Positions 45,723 to 53,559 are shown, numbered from the stretch's first letter. The stretch is 53,559 nucleotides of DNA from Thermodesulfobacteriota bacterium (GCA_028282925.1 JANQGV010000317.1:1-53559), one strand, 5' to 3'. Made by a program: numbers and translations. Notes: generated by a model from the sequence alone, not told the origin.

Positions 45723-48173
45723 ATGAAACGATTATCTTTTCGCTTTATAACAACAGCAGTGTTTGCCTGTGTGCTGGTCCTGGCAGCGCAGTCCTCTTCT
45801 GTTCTGGGGCAGATTACCCCCGGAAGTTATCAGATGTGCAGCCCGGCCGAGGTGCCCTGCGGCTTTGATAATACCACTGAAATGGTGGTAAAAATGGAGT
45901 TCGGCGGAGAATGGACGGACTGTGTGAAGGTGGATCCCTCCTCCGGTTCTTCAATGTGCATGCAGGAGTGCGAAGATACGGGGGGCGGAGTCTGGCAGTG
46001 GAGCGACTGCAAACTGCCCTGCCCGAGCCCCTGCGGCATGAGTATGATTCCCCTGCCTCCCGGCACGGACCCGATGTCGGACCAAATGGTACTGCTTGAG
46101 TTGTGCCCGTTCGGGTATGCCGGCATGCTGTCGTCAATATTTCCCGGCCTTTCGTCGGACCCCCTTGATATCGATCCGGAAAACTGCGGAGCCTGCGGCA
46201 ATGCGTGCGAACCGTGGCAAATATGCAGCGGCGGGGTGTGCAGCGACGACGGTACCGGGGGAGATGCGTGTACTCCGGAGATGACCACGGGCGGTCTTTA
46301 CCGGCTTTCGGGATATAAGACGCCGTGCGGTTCGGGGCTTGGACTTCAAACCTGTAATCCCGGTTCGTATGCCGATATACTGAATCTGTTGGGAGGTGGC
46401 GGGACGCTGCCCCCGGGTACATGGGGTGAGATAGGGGGCATGTGTATGTGCGACGGAGCATCCCTGACCAGTATGTTCGGCATGCGGCAGTGCGACAACA
46501 GCAGCGGCGCGTGGGCATGGGATGAGTGCGAGCAGCCGTGTATGTTCGATGCCTGCGGCACGAAAATATCCTGCACCGACGATCCGGCTACCGATTGCCC
46601 GCTGGGAGATCTCCTTGGTGGTGGTGTTGATTATTCGAAATTTATGTCGTTGATAGAGGCCTTCCTGTTTGATGACAACAGTTGCGGCTCCTGCAACGAG
46701 GCCTGCCCGGCAGGTACAATCTGCTGGCTGGGAAAATGCGTTCCGGAGCAACCGGGCCGTGAGCGCTGTACGGTCAGTTTTCTCGGCGGGATGTCGGGCG
46801 GTATGACCAATATGACGGGAGCGCTGGGTGTCCGCAATTGTGCTGCACCGTCGCCCTGCGGCGGTACCACCCCGCTGGCAGGCACCGATATAAGCTCGTT
46901 GGTGATGACTCCGGGCACGGGTATCCAAACCTGCTGTAACGGGTACTGGGGCGAGTGTTTCAGAACCTGCGACAGCACGCCCTGCCAGCTGGGCGGAAAC
47001 GGAGCCGGGATCGGCTTCGGCCTGCAGGCCTGTGACGACTCCGGTGCAACACCTGAATGGGGAGAGTGTATGAACTCCTACGATGCTATTCCAATGATGA
47101 AAATGTTTTTGGAACCCCCATCTGGTGTTGTTGATCCCAGCGCGCTCATGGATACGCTTATGAATATCGACAGCTGCTGCGAGCCGGTAAATCCCTGCGA
47201 CAATGCAACGGGCCAGTGGGAGGGCAGCAGCCTGCTTGATTTTGACATCGACCCCATGAATTGCGGCGGGTGCGGTAATGTGTGCCCGGCCGGGCAGGAC
47301 TGTGTCGGGGGAGCCTGCGTGAACCCCGATAACGACGGCGACGGCGTTGATGATATTGAAGAGCAGGGCTTCAGCGGCACCGACACGGCATTCGACGGCA
47401 ACAACGACGGCACGGCCGACTATCTGCAAAGTCATGTTTCATCCTTGAAAACACACAGCGGCAACGGCTACGTGACCCTGATTGCACCGGCCTCAACCGC
47501 CCTGAAAAATGTTCAGGCAGTGCCCAACCCCTCGCCGGGAGATGCACCATACGGCCTTTATTTCGACTACGGCTTTTTCTCGTTTACCCTGACCGGCGTT
47601 ACCCCCGGGGGAAGCGTTGACCTGCAAATGGTGCTGCCCACGGCCGTGAGCCGGTTTTATAAATACGGACCCACAAGCTCCGATACCTCGGACCACTGGT
47701 ATGAGTTTTACTTCGACGGAAGCACCGGCACCGGCGCCGAGATGAGCGGCACCACGGTTACGCTGCACTTTGTTGACGGCGGCCGGGGCGACGACGATTT
47801 GAGTGCAAACGGCAGCATTACCGACGACGGCGGGCCCGTAACCCTGGACAACACCGCCATACTGCTGGCTTCGTTGAAGGTCACACCGGCAAGCAGGTCG
47901 GTTACCATTGCATGGGAGACCGGCAGCGAGGAAGACAATTTCGGATTTAACCTCTACCGCGCCGGGTCGGCCGCAGGGCCTTATGTCAGAATCAATAAAG
48001 ATGTTATTCCCTCCAAGGTCGGAACCGGCCTGGGAGCTGCGTATTCCTATACAGACTCCGGGCTGCGCAACCGGACAACCTATTTTTACAAGCTGGAAGA
48101 TGTGGACGTGAACGGTAAAACCACGCAGCACGGCCCGGTGAGCGCCACGCCGCGGTTGATTTACGGAAATTAG
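45723..48173 (+). CDS. Large secreted Cys-rich repeat protein
   Basis: About 816 residues with a signal peptide ending near VLGQ. At least three copies of a NCGxCGNxC...C..G.C module are seen (DPENCGACGNACEPWQICSG; DDNSCGSCNEACPAGTICW; DPMNCGGCGNVCPAGQDCV), of the type common in myxobacterial and delta-proteobacterial surface proteins. They are separated by longer Cys-paired segments (NxxxWxWxxCxxPC). Then come a calcium-type DNDGDGVDD repeat, a choice-of-anchor-U-like domain (about 590-700) and a fibronectin-III-like domain (about 715-810). It is probably exposed or released outside the cell. Function unknown. The start follows AAAGGA. Confidence 0.82.
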   Translation: MKRLSFRFITTAVFACVLVLAAQSSSVLGQITPGSYQMCSPAEVPCGFDNTTEMVVKMEFGGEWTDCVKVDPSSGSSMCMQECEDTGGGVWQWSDCKLPCPSPCGMSMIPLPPGTDPMSDQMVLLELCPFGYAGMLSSIFPGLSSDPLDIDPENCGACGNACEPWQICSGGVCSDDGTGGDACTPEMTTGGLYRLSGYKTPCGSGLGLQTCNPGSYADILNLLGGGGTLPPGTWGEIGGMCMCDGASLTSMFGMRQCDNSSGAWAWDECEQPCMFDACGTKISCTDDPATDCPLGDLLGGGVDYSKFMSLIEAFLFDDNSCGSCNEACPAGTICWLGKCVPEQPGRERCTVSFLGGMSGGMTNMTGALGVRNCAAPSPCGGTTPLAGTDISSLVMTPGTGIQTCCNGYWGECFRTCDSTPCQLGGNGAGIGFGLQACDDSGATPEWGECMNSYDAIPMMKMFLEPPSGVVDPSALMDTLMNIDSCCEPVNPCDNATGQWEGSSLLDFDIDPMNCGGCGNVCPAGQDCVGGACVNPDNDGDGVDDIEEQGFSGTDTAFDGNNDGTADYLQSHVSSLKTHSGNGYVTLIAPASTALKNVQAVPNPSPGDAPYGLYFDYGFFSFTLTGVTPGGSVDLQMVLPTAVSRFYKYGPTSSDTSDHWYEFYFDGSTGTGAEMSGTTVTLHFVDGGRGDDDLSANGSITDDGGPVTLDNTAILLASLKVTPASRSVTIAWETGSEEDNFGFNLYRAGSAAGPYVRINKDVIPSKVGTGLGAAYSYTDSGLRNRTTYFYKLEDVDVNGKTTQHGPVSATPRLIYGN

Positions 48174-48175
48174 CC

Positions 48176-48300
48176 GAGGCTGGCGGAAAACGCCCATCTC
48201 CTGCGTTGCGCTCATCCTTCGTCACTGCGACGTACAACTGAGTACGCCTCGTTCCTCAGGAAGTCGCGCGCCTTGTATCTGAACATTTTCCACCAGCCTC
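48176..48300 (+). repeat. Repeat family A, copy 4 (125 bp)
   Basis: It starts 2 nt after the stop codon at 48173. The ends are GAGGCTGGCGGAAAA and TTTTCCACCAGCCTC: two changes relative to copy 2 on each arm, all compensating. Internal stem CGTAC-AACTGA-GTACG. Confidence 0.85.
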
Positions 48301-48316
48301 CTGGTGTATGACAGTA

Positions 48317-48346
48317 AAAGCCCGTCTTTCAAGACGGGCTTTTTTT
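48317..48346 (+). terminator. Rho-independent terminator
   Basis: AAAGCCCGTCTT and AAGACGGGCTTT (48317-48328 with 48331-48342), followed by TTTT. It ends the Cys-rich gene transcript just after repeat A copy 4. Confidence 0.85.
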
Positions 48347-48426
48347 AGATATGATTTTTTGTTGCCATCAGGACTCTTTTATGTAGTACTGTCTTAGGGA
48401 AACAGTAAAAAAAACAGACGGCTCAT

Positions 48427-49047
48427 ATGGATTTTAACCATTCTGCACTGATAATTGTCGACATGCAAAATGACTTTTTGCATACAAAGGGGTTTGTACC
48501 CACCTTCTCAAAAGAGATCGGGGTGCCTGATGATACGTTCGACCTGCTGTGGAAACCGGTGCCGAACATCAAAAAGCTGGCCGACTTTTTTCACCGGGAA
48601 AGCAGGCCGGTGGTGTATATCTATACGGCCTGGCAGGCCGATTACTCCGATGTGGCTATTCCCCTGAAAAAGATGCGGGGAGCGGCCCAGAAAGCCGGGG
48701 CCCTGGTGGAAGGCTCCTGGGGCGCACAAATAATTGATGAGCTGAAGCCGCAGCCGGGAAGCAGGCTCGTTATGAAAAAGGCATATGGTGGGTTTTTTCA
48801 AACCCCCCTCGACCGACAGTTGCGTAACCTGGGAGTGAAAACACTTTTCATGACCGGGGTCGCCACCAACTTTTGTGTTGAAACAACGGGCCGTGAGGGC
48901 GTGGGCTACGGGTATGATGTTGTAATGGTCAGCGATGCCACCGCCACCTATACAGAAGATGGCCACCAGGCTTCTCTGTCTGTTTTTGGGTCCGGGTTCG
49001 GCGAGGTAATGGATGCGGAAGAGGTTATAGCTGCCCTTTCACCTTAA
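48427..49047 (+). CDS. Isochorismatase-family cysteine hydrolase
   Basis: It has 206 residues. The catalytic triad is visible: Asp in LIIVDMQNDF, Lys in LVMKKAYGGF, and Cys in GVATNFCVETT with the preceding cis-peptide Val-Ala. Members include nicotinamidase, N-carbamoylsarcosine amidase and ureidoacrylate hydrolase; the substrate cannot be set here. It has its own terminator and no partner genes. Confidence 0.88.
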   Translation: MDFNHSALIIVDMQNDFLHTKGFVPTFSKEIGVPDDTFDLLWKPVPNIKKLADFFHRESRPVVYIYTAWQADYSDVAIPLKKMRGAAQKAGALVEGSWGAQIIDELKPQPGSRLVMKKAYGGFFQTPLDRQLRNLGVKTLFMTGVATNFCVETTGREGVGYGYDVVMVSDATATYTEDGHQASLSVFGSGFGEVMDAEEVIAALSP

Positions 49048-49068
49048 AGTCAGCAGCATTGATTTAAA

Positions 49069-49105
49069 AAAAAGCGGTTAGAAGAGATATTCTAACCGCT
49101 TTTTT
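49069..49105 (+). terminator. Rho-independent terminator of the hydrolase gene
   Basis: A perfect 15-bp stem (49069-49083 with 49090-49104) with a 6-nt loop and T tail. Confidence 0.88.
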
Positions 49106-49177
49106 AATACTAAAAATAAACACACAGTCAATGCGGTAGTTCTGGAAAGAATCCATAGAACAGGAAAAAATTCATTC

Positions 49178-49515
49178 ATAAGACGCTACGCGTCTTCTCC
49201 CACTTTTCTTTGCTCGCTCCAAAGAAAAGTAGGCAAAAGAAAAGGCGCCCTGCAACTTGTCCCGCCTTGTCAGACGGGATACCCTCGCGGCACGATTTCA
49301 GTCGGCGGGTCAACAAACTCGCCCCTGAAAGACGGGGCTCAAACATGTCGACCCTTGTCTCCGCCAGAAATCGTTGCACTCGGCTGCGTTGCAACGGGAA
49401 TTAAGAAAGCCCGTAACTAATCAAAGGTGATGCTTTTGATAAGCAATGCTGCACGCAGTGGAGTTATGATTTTTAGCATACCCCCTGATGAGGGGCTATC
49501 TAATGCCTTCAGTTC
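49178..49515 (+). repeat. Repeat family C, copy 1
   Basis: About 330 bp, highly similar to 52179-52500. It holds a series of hairpins: AAGACGC-TAC-GCGTCTT; an 11-bp stem ACTTTTCTTTG/CAAAGAAAAGT; TCCCG/CGGGA; GCCCC/GGGGC; and GTTGCA-rich arms near 49372-49398. Short frames inside are not conserved between the copies, so it is non-coding. The gap to 49577 shows nothing else. Confidence 0.8.
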
Positions 49516-49577
49516 TGCAGGTGGATTATTGTTGCAGCGTATAATGCCGACAGGCATCAGGGGCTGTCGGCGTCCGT

Positions 49578-51155
49578 TTAGGCCGAAGGCCTGATCTCCA
49601 CCTTGTCGGAAAGGTGCTGCTTCACGGCATCGATGGGCACCTCGCGGCGGTGGAAGATGCCGGCGGCCAGGGCCGACTCGGCCTTGGTACGGGCAAAAAC
49701 TTCTTCGAAGTGCTCAACACAACCGGCGCCGCTGGAAGCGATTACCGGAATGGAAACAACACTCTTAACGGCCCGGATCAGCTCGATGTCGAAGCCGGAG
49801 TTGGTGCCGTCGCGGTCGATACAGTTGAGCAGTATTTCGCCCGTGCCGAGCTTTTCGCATACCTGAGCCAGGGTCACGGCGTCAACGTCGCGGCCTTCAC
49901 GACCGCCCTTAATGGTGCACTGGTACCAGCAGTACTCTTCACCGTTCGGCCCCGGTATGTCGGTTTTGATGACATGGTGCGGAACATCGCCGGATGATTT
50001 CACGTATACCCGGCGCGGGTCTATGGAAACCACAACGGCCTGGTTGCCGTAGACGCGGGATATCTGTTCGATGGAGCTGGTGCCGGTTTTCTGTTGTGTC
50101 TTCAGATAGTCCTCTACGATCAGCACCGCGTCGCTCCCGATGGAAATTTTGTCGGCCCCGGACCGGAAGTACTCGGCGGCAACTTCAAGGGCGGTATACT
50201 CCTTGCCGTTTTCGTCGGTATAGTCGCGAATGCCGCCTCCGATGGTCAATGGCACGAACACATGCCGGGAGGTCTGCTTCAGCACTTCCAGCATGGGCAT
50301 GTCCTCCAGGGGAAAGTCCCTGAAGCCGGTAATGTTCAGAAAGGTGATTTCATCAGCCCCTTCCTCGTAGTAGCGCCGGGCCAGCTCCACGGGTTTACCC
50401 AGGTTTCTCACGGCCCCCTCTTCGCGCACATCGTACTGGTCGCCCTTGGTAACCACCAGGTCGCCCTGGTCGTTGGTACGCACATCCAGGCAGGCGATAA
50501 TACGCTTTGCCAGGATGGTGGTCACGTCTGTGGTCACCGGCGTTTCCTTAGAAGCGCTTTCGCTAATGAAATTTTCAATAATGCGCAACCCGGCCGCACC
50601 GCTTTTTTCAGGGTGAAACTGCATAGCGGTCACATTGTCTATTTGAATGCTGCTGACAAACTTTTGGCCGTAGTCGGTGGTGGTCAGAACGGCGCTGCTG
50701 TCGTCGGGCACCACATGATAGGAGTGTACAAAATAAAAATTTTCCTGTCCGCTCAGGCCGCCGAACAGCCCGCAAGGCTTCTGGATGCTGATGCCGTTCC
50801 AGCCGATGTGGGGAACCGCCAGGTCAATGTCAAATCGTTTGACCGTGCCGGGGATGAAGCCCAGCCCCTGTTCGTCGGGGGCCTCTTCGCTGCGGTCGAA
50901 CAGAGCGTGCAGCCCAAGGCAGATACCCAGGAAGGGGCGGCCCGAGCGCAGGTAGTCCTGCAGGGCATCCAGGTACTTTTTTTCGCGCAGAATGCGCATC
51001 ATACTGCCGAAATTGCCGACGCCCGGAAACACCAGTTTTTCCGCCGCAGTAATATCTTTGTAGTGTGAAACGCTTTTTACGGTTTCACCGGCGCGCTCGA
51101 TGGCATTTATAACGCTTCTGACGTTGCCGGCTCCGTAATCAAGTAGAGTAATCAT
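49578..51155 (-). CDS. hisHF: Fused imidazole glycerol phosphate synthase (HisH-HisF, HIS7 type)
   Basis: It has 525 residues. Residues 1-200 are the glutamine amidotransferase: GICLGLH (Cys79), QFHPEKS (His181, Glu183). About 215-520 are the cyclase barrel: IIACLDV (Asp224), TIGGGIRD, VVSIDPRRV (Asp379), NCIDRDGTNSGFD and IASSGAG. It makes imidazole glycerol phosphate and AICAR in histidine synthesis. Bacteria normally encode the two parts separately. The barrel has the extra GTSSIEQ...EEYCWYQCTIKGGREGRD segment seen in yeast and plant HIS7. I start at the ATG before ITLLDYGAGN; a longer frame upstream lacks support. No other his genes are near. Confidence 0.93.
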   Translation of the reverse strand: MITLLDYGAGNVRSVINAIERAGETVKSVSHYKDITAAEKLVFPGVGNFGSMMRILREKKYLDALQDYLRSGRPFLGICLGLHALFDRSEEAPDEQGLGFIPGTVKRFDIDLAVPHIGWNGISIQKPCGLFGGLSGQENFYFVHSYHVVPDDSSAVLTTTDYGQKFVSSIQIDNVTAMQFHPEKSGAAGLRIIENFISESASKETPVTTDVTTILAKRIIACLDVRTNDQGDLVVTKGDQYDVREEGAVRNLGKPVELARRYYEEGADEITFLNITGFRDFPLEDMPMLEVLKQTSRHVFVPLTIGGGIRDYTDENGKEYTALEVAAEYFRSGADKISIGSDAVLIVEDYLKTQQKTGTSSIEQISRVYGNQAVVVSIDPRRVYVKSSGDVPHHVIKTDIPGPNGEEYCWYQCTIKGGREGRDVDAVTLAQVCEKLGTGEILLNCIDRDGTNSGFDIELIRAVKSVVSIPVIASSGAGCVEHFEEVFARTKAESALAAGIFHRREVPIDAVKQHLSDKVEIRPSA

Positions 51156-51425
51156 GGTGTGTTGTTCCTGTTTCGATTGATTGCAAGTAATGAGAATATC
51201 ATACTTTAGCTCAAAATAACAGCAGGCAGTGGTCATTAAAAGAAATTGTTGGCAGAGATGCGGAAAAAGAACTTGTTAGGAATCTAAATTTTTGACACTA
51301 GAAATATAGTCTGCGGGGGCGGATTTCTTATGGGACATAGTTATATATGCCCACACCAGGGGAACGGATAAAGGGATGCTGTTTTGGCAGGCCCTTTTTT
51401 TATTGCCGGAAAAAGGAGGGATTGT

Positions 51426-52109
51426 ATGCACAAACAAAAAGGCGGGATCGGGAAGGGCGTGCTTACCATTTCACGCCGCGATTTTGTAAAGCTCTCGGGC
51501 ATGGCGGTGGTGGGGGTGTGCTTTTACGGGTGCGACACGGGATCGATCGGGAAAGAGGAGGCAACCTGGGGCTTTTTGCTGGTGGACATGAAAAAATGCC
51601 AGGGATGCGTGTCGTGCATGCTGGCCTGCTCTCTGGCCCATGAGGGCGCGCAAAACCTGTCGTTGTCGCGGATACAGGTGCTGCAAAACCCCTACGGGAA
51701 ATATCCGGACGATGTAACCGTGGTGCAATGCCGTCAATGCGTAGATCCGGCCTGCGTTGCGGCTTGCCCGGTGGGTGCGCTGCAGGCTGATGCCGAGTAC
51801 GGCGAGGTAACCACGGTGGACAGTTCGAAATGCATCGGGTGCAAGAGCTGTGTCAATGCCTGCCCGTATACGCCGGGCAGAGCCATCTGGAACGCAGTAG
51901 GGGAGCATTCGCAAAAATGCGATTTGTGTTCCCATACGCCGCACTGGGATGAGGAGGGCGGTCCGGAGGGCAAGAAGGCCTGCCTCGAGGTATGCCCGAT
52001 GGGGGCTCTTATATTCACCCGGGTCATCCCGGATCAGGATTCCGAAGACAGCTATGAGGTCAACCTGCGGGACCGGCAGTGGCAAAAACTGGGTTTTCCC
52101 AGGTTTTGA
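51426..52109 (+). CDS. Tat-exported four-cluster ferredoxin-like subunit
   Basis: It has 227 residues. A twin-arginine signal (SRRDFVKLSGMAVVG) is followed by four Cys clusters of the DmsB/HycB type: CQGCVSCMLAC, CRQCVDPACVAACPVGAL, CIGCKSCVNACP and CDLC...CLEVCPMGAL. It would carry electrons for an oxidoreductase. It lies upstream of an aldehyde ferredoxin oxidoreductase gene, 449 nt away with repeat C between, and is the likely electron acceptor of that enzyme. AGGAGG precedes the ATG. The gap 51156-51425 shows nothing clear. Confidence 0.9.
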   Translation: MHKQKGGIGKGVLTISRRDFVKLSGMAVVGVCFYGCDTGSIGKEEATWGFLLVDMKKCQGCVSCMLACSLAHEGAQNLSLSRIQVLQNPYGKYPDDVTVVQCRQCVDPACVAACPVGALQADAEYGEVTTVDSSKCIGCKSCVNACPYTPGRAIWNAVGEHSQKCDLCSHTPHWDEEGGPEGKKACLEVCPMGALIFTRVIPDQDSEDSYEVNLRDRQWQKLGFPRF

Positions 52110-52178
52110 ATTTAAATGTATTCACTGTCTCTGACGGTGGGCTATGAGAGGTTTGACCGATTCGGGAAGAATATTTTT

Positions 52179-52500
52179 ATAAGACGCTACGCGTCTTCTC
52201 CTCCTTTTCTTTGTTCGCCCCAAAGAAAAGGAGGCAAAAGAAAGGGCGCCCTGCAACTTGTCCCGCCAAAGGCGAGCGGGATGCCCTCGCGGCACGATTA
52301 CAGTCGGCGGGTCAACAAACTCGCCCCGGAAGAACGGGGCTCAAACATGTCGACCCTTGTTTCCTCCTGAAATCGCTGCACTCGGCTGCGTTGCAATGGG
52401 ATTAATAAAGCCCGTAACTAATGAAGGGTAAATACGTTTTAGTAATCAACGCTGCATTGAAGTTAGTCCCTATGGGGGCTGCCTAATACCTCCCGCTCTA
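52179..52500 (+). repeat. Repeat family C, copy 2
   Basis: It begins about 70 nt after the Fe-S gene. The hairpin order is as in copy 1. The second stem is extended to 13 bp (CTCCTTTTCTTTG with CAAAGAAAAGGAG): where copy 1 has A-T, this copy has C-G, a compensating change. The third stem differs in loop length. The right part diverges gradually, so the end is approximate. Confidence 0.8.
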
Positions 52501-52558
52501 AGGGGGATATTTACTGAAGGAGACACGTCCAACACTTTTCAGAACGGGGGTTTGAAAT

Positions 52559-53485
52559 ATGGATGGATACACAGCCAAGATTCTCAGAATTAACCTTACC
52601 GGCAAAAACGTTTCAACAATGAATACCGCCGATTATGCCGACTGGGGAGGTGGACACGGCATGGGGTCGGCGATATTTTTTGATCTGGTTGCGGACAAAA
52701 CCATAAACGGTTTTGATCCCGGCAATGTCGTCACGGTGATGACCTCGCCGCTGTCCGGCACACTCACCCCGGGATGCTCGTCACGCACCGAAGTGCAGGG
52801 CATCGGGGTGCAGTCATACCCGGTCGAATGGTATACCAGGAGCAATTTCGGCGGACGATTTTCAGCCATGCTGAAGTTTGCCGGTTGGGACGGGGTCGTT
52901 ATCGAAGGCGCGGCAGACGTACCGGTGTGGATCGATATCCGGGACTGCAGCGACCTGTCGCTGTGGGGTACTGATACGCGAAAGTGTCAGCAGTCAATCT
53001 GGGAGCATGTTTCCGGCAGCAATGAGCACGAAGACTGGTATAGCCCCGATACCGCAAGCGATGCGCGTACCACCCAGCGCCCGGCCGTGCTGGCCATCGG
53101 GCCCGCCGGTGAAAACCTGTGCCGCTTTGCCGGCTTGATACATGATGCCGGCAATGGTTCCGGCCAGGGCGGGTTTGGGGCCGTGTGGGGCTCGAAAAAA
53201 CTGAAGGCGATCAGTGTGGTCGGTACGAAAAGCATCAGCATCAACGACCCCAATGCGTTGCTGAAGGCCCGGATAGCGCACATGCAGTATGGCTGCGATG
53301 TGGAAGACGTGGGGGAAACCTATACGTCGGTCCACTACCAGAGCGCGCCGGGCAGGATGGTTATCTGGGAACTGATTCCTTTTTTCAGGTAAACAGGCGG
53401 TAAGCGGCCCCAGGCCTGCATCGGCTGTCACTCGGGGTGCCGCCGCCGCTATGAAAGCGGCCTGAGGCCTTATGCTAAAAAATAA
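52559..53485 (+). pseudogene. Broken aldehyde:ferredoxin oxidoreductase (AOR) gene
   Basis: The first 277 codons give a good AOR N-terminal, tungstopterin-binding domain: RINLTGKNVST, WGGGHGMGSAIFF, TRSNFGGRFSAMLKFAGWDGVVIEG, IGPAGENLCRFAG and GQGGFGAVWGSKKLKAI. A TAA at 53390 then interrupts the frame. In the same frame translation would continue with KRPQACIGCHSGCRRRYESGL, the Fe-S ligand motif CxxCxxxC, until about 53466, where the match stops at an apparent insertion. The rest of the enzyme is missing from the window. It is thus non-functional unless the stop is read through and the remainder is rejoined elsewhere. Confidence 0.75.
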
Positions 53486-53487
53486 AA

Positions 53488-53559
53488 GGCAAGTCTCAAT
53501 TTCTATGGTATTTATTTTTTGCCCAAACAAAACCAACAAAAAGGAGACTTGCCATGGAC
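53488..53559 (+). mobile_element. Probable left end of an insertion sequence
   Basis: GGCAAGTCTC (53488-53497) and GAGACTTGCC (53544-53553) form a perfect inverted repeat. Inside the second arm is AAGGAG, 7 nt before an ATG at 53554 that runs off the window. The disrupted AOR frame stops just before it. The family cannot be named from this piece. Confidence 0.5.

Noticed and set aside
46134-47435. Long minus-strand open frame inside the Cys-rich secreted protein gene
   Set aside because: It is antisense to a gene with signal peptide and repeated modules, has no ribosome binding site, and its composition is explained by the repetitive GC-rich sense strand.
161-48300. CRISPR-like array from the recurring A repeats
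   Set aside because: Copies are single, kilobases apart, and each is 125 bp with internal structure; no spacer pattern or cas gene is present.
49210-52405. Short proteins within the two C repeats (for example starting MLAPKKSRQKK and MFAPKKRRQKK)
   Set aside because: The frames diverge between the copies because of indels, while the hairpins are preserved.
52559-53392. TAA in the AOR gene as a recoded amino-acid codon
   Set aside because: TAA is not used for selenocysteine or pyrrolysine, and the gene is disrupted again about 75 nt later, so simple decay is more likely.

Overview
The window looks like a chromosomal segment of a Gram-negative anaerobe, most likely a Desulfobacterota (Desulfobacterales-like) bacterium. 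This is inference from gene content: an aldehyde:ferredoxin oxidoreductase with a Tat-exported iron-sulfur partner, a DUF166 protein, an HDOD/receiver-TPR pair, RND exporters with outer-membrane proteins, and PAS-rich hybrid kinases. No rRNA or marker gene is present to confirm it. There is one tRNA (Ala, GGC) and no CRISPR array.

Layout. 1-520: terminator and two dispersed palindromic repeats (families A and B). 521-13817: a copper island. A leftward set encodes a Cys-cluster protein, a secreted protein, a PepSY-like membrane protein, TolC, a YHS protein, CusB and an enlarged CusA. A rightward set encodes CsoR, CopZ and CopA. Between them lies one CsoR-type palindrome placed so that it can control two divergent promoters, one of which drives an unrecognised, internally duplicated Cys-rich protein. 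14146-18970: surface-polysaccharide genes (two GT4 glycosyltransferases, a WecA/MraY-type transferase, an FAD enzyme). 19430-28673: FmdB-type zinc ribbon, J-domain fusion, YdcF, HDOD-GAF, receiver-TPR, sulfotransferase and a large hybrid histidine kinase. 28683-33471 (leftward): a GAF sigma-54 activator, then an AcuC-type deacetylase translationally coupled to an AcsA homologue that has lost its catalytic lysine. 33693-36574: tRNA-Ala, DUF166 protein, about 1 kb of AT-rich DNA without convincing genes, a truncated DUF4007 gene and a tiny rubredoxin. 37078-42342: TetR, MMPL/RND exporter, LolA-like protein and outer-membrane protein. 42468-45240 (leftward): sugar dehydrogenase-like lipoprotein and a ferric-reductase/FNR flavoprotein. 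45723-49047: a large secreted Cys-rich protein and an isochorismatase-family hydrolase. 49578-51155 (leftward): a fused HisH-HisF of eukaryotic HIS7 type. 51426-53559: Tat/4Fe-4S protein, then an aldehyde oxidoreductase gene broken by an in-frame stop and by what looks like the end of an insertion element.

Three families of structured intergenic repeats run through the segment. Family A has five copies, four of exactly 125 bp and one expanded by 111 bp; its terminal stem carries compensatory base changes. Family B has about 127 bp with 23-bp terminal inverted repeats. Family C has about 330 bp, two copies, each with several hairpins.

The observations most worth following are the deacetylase/pseudo-acetyl-CoA-synthetase pair, the CsoR-controlled divergent promoter with its new Cys-rich protein, and repeat family A.
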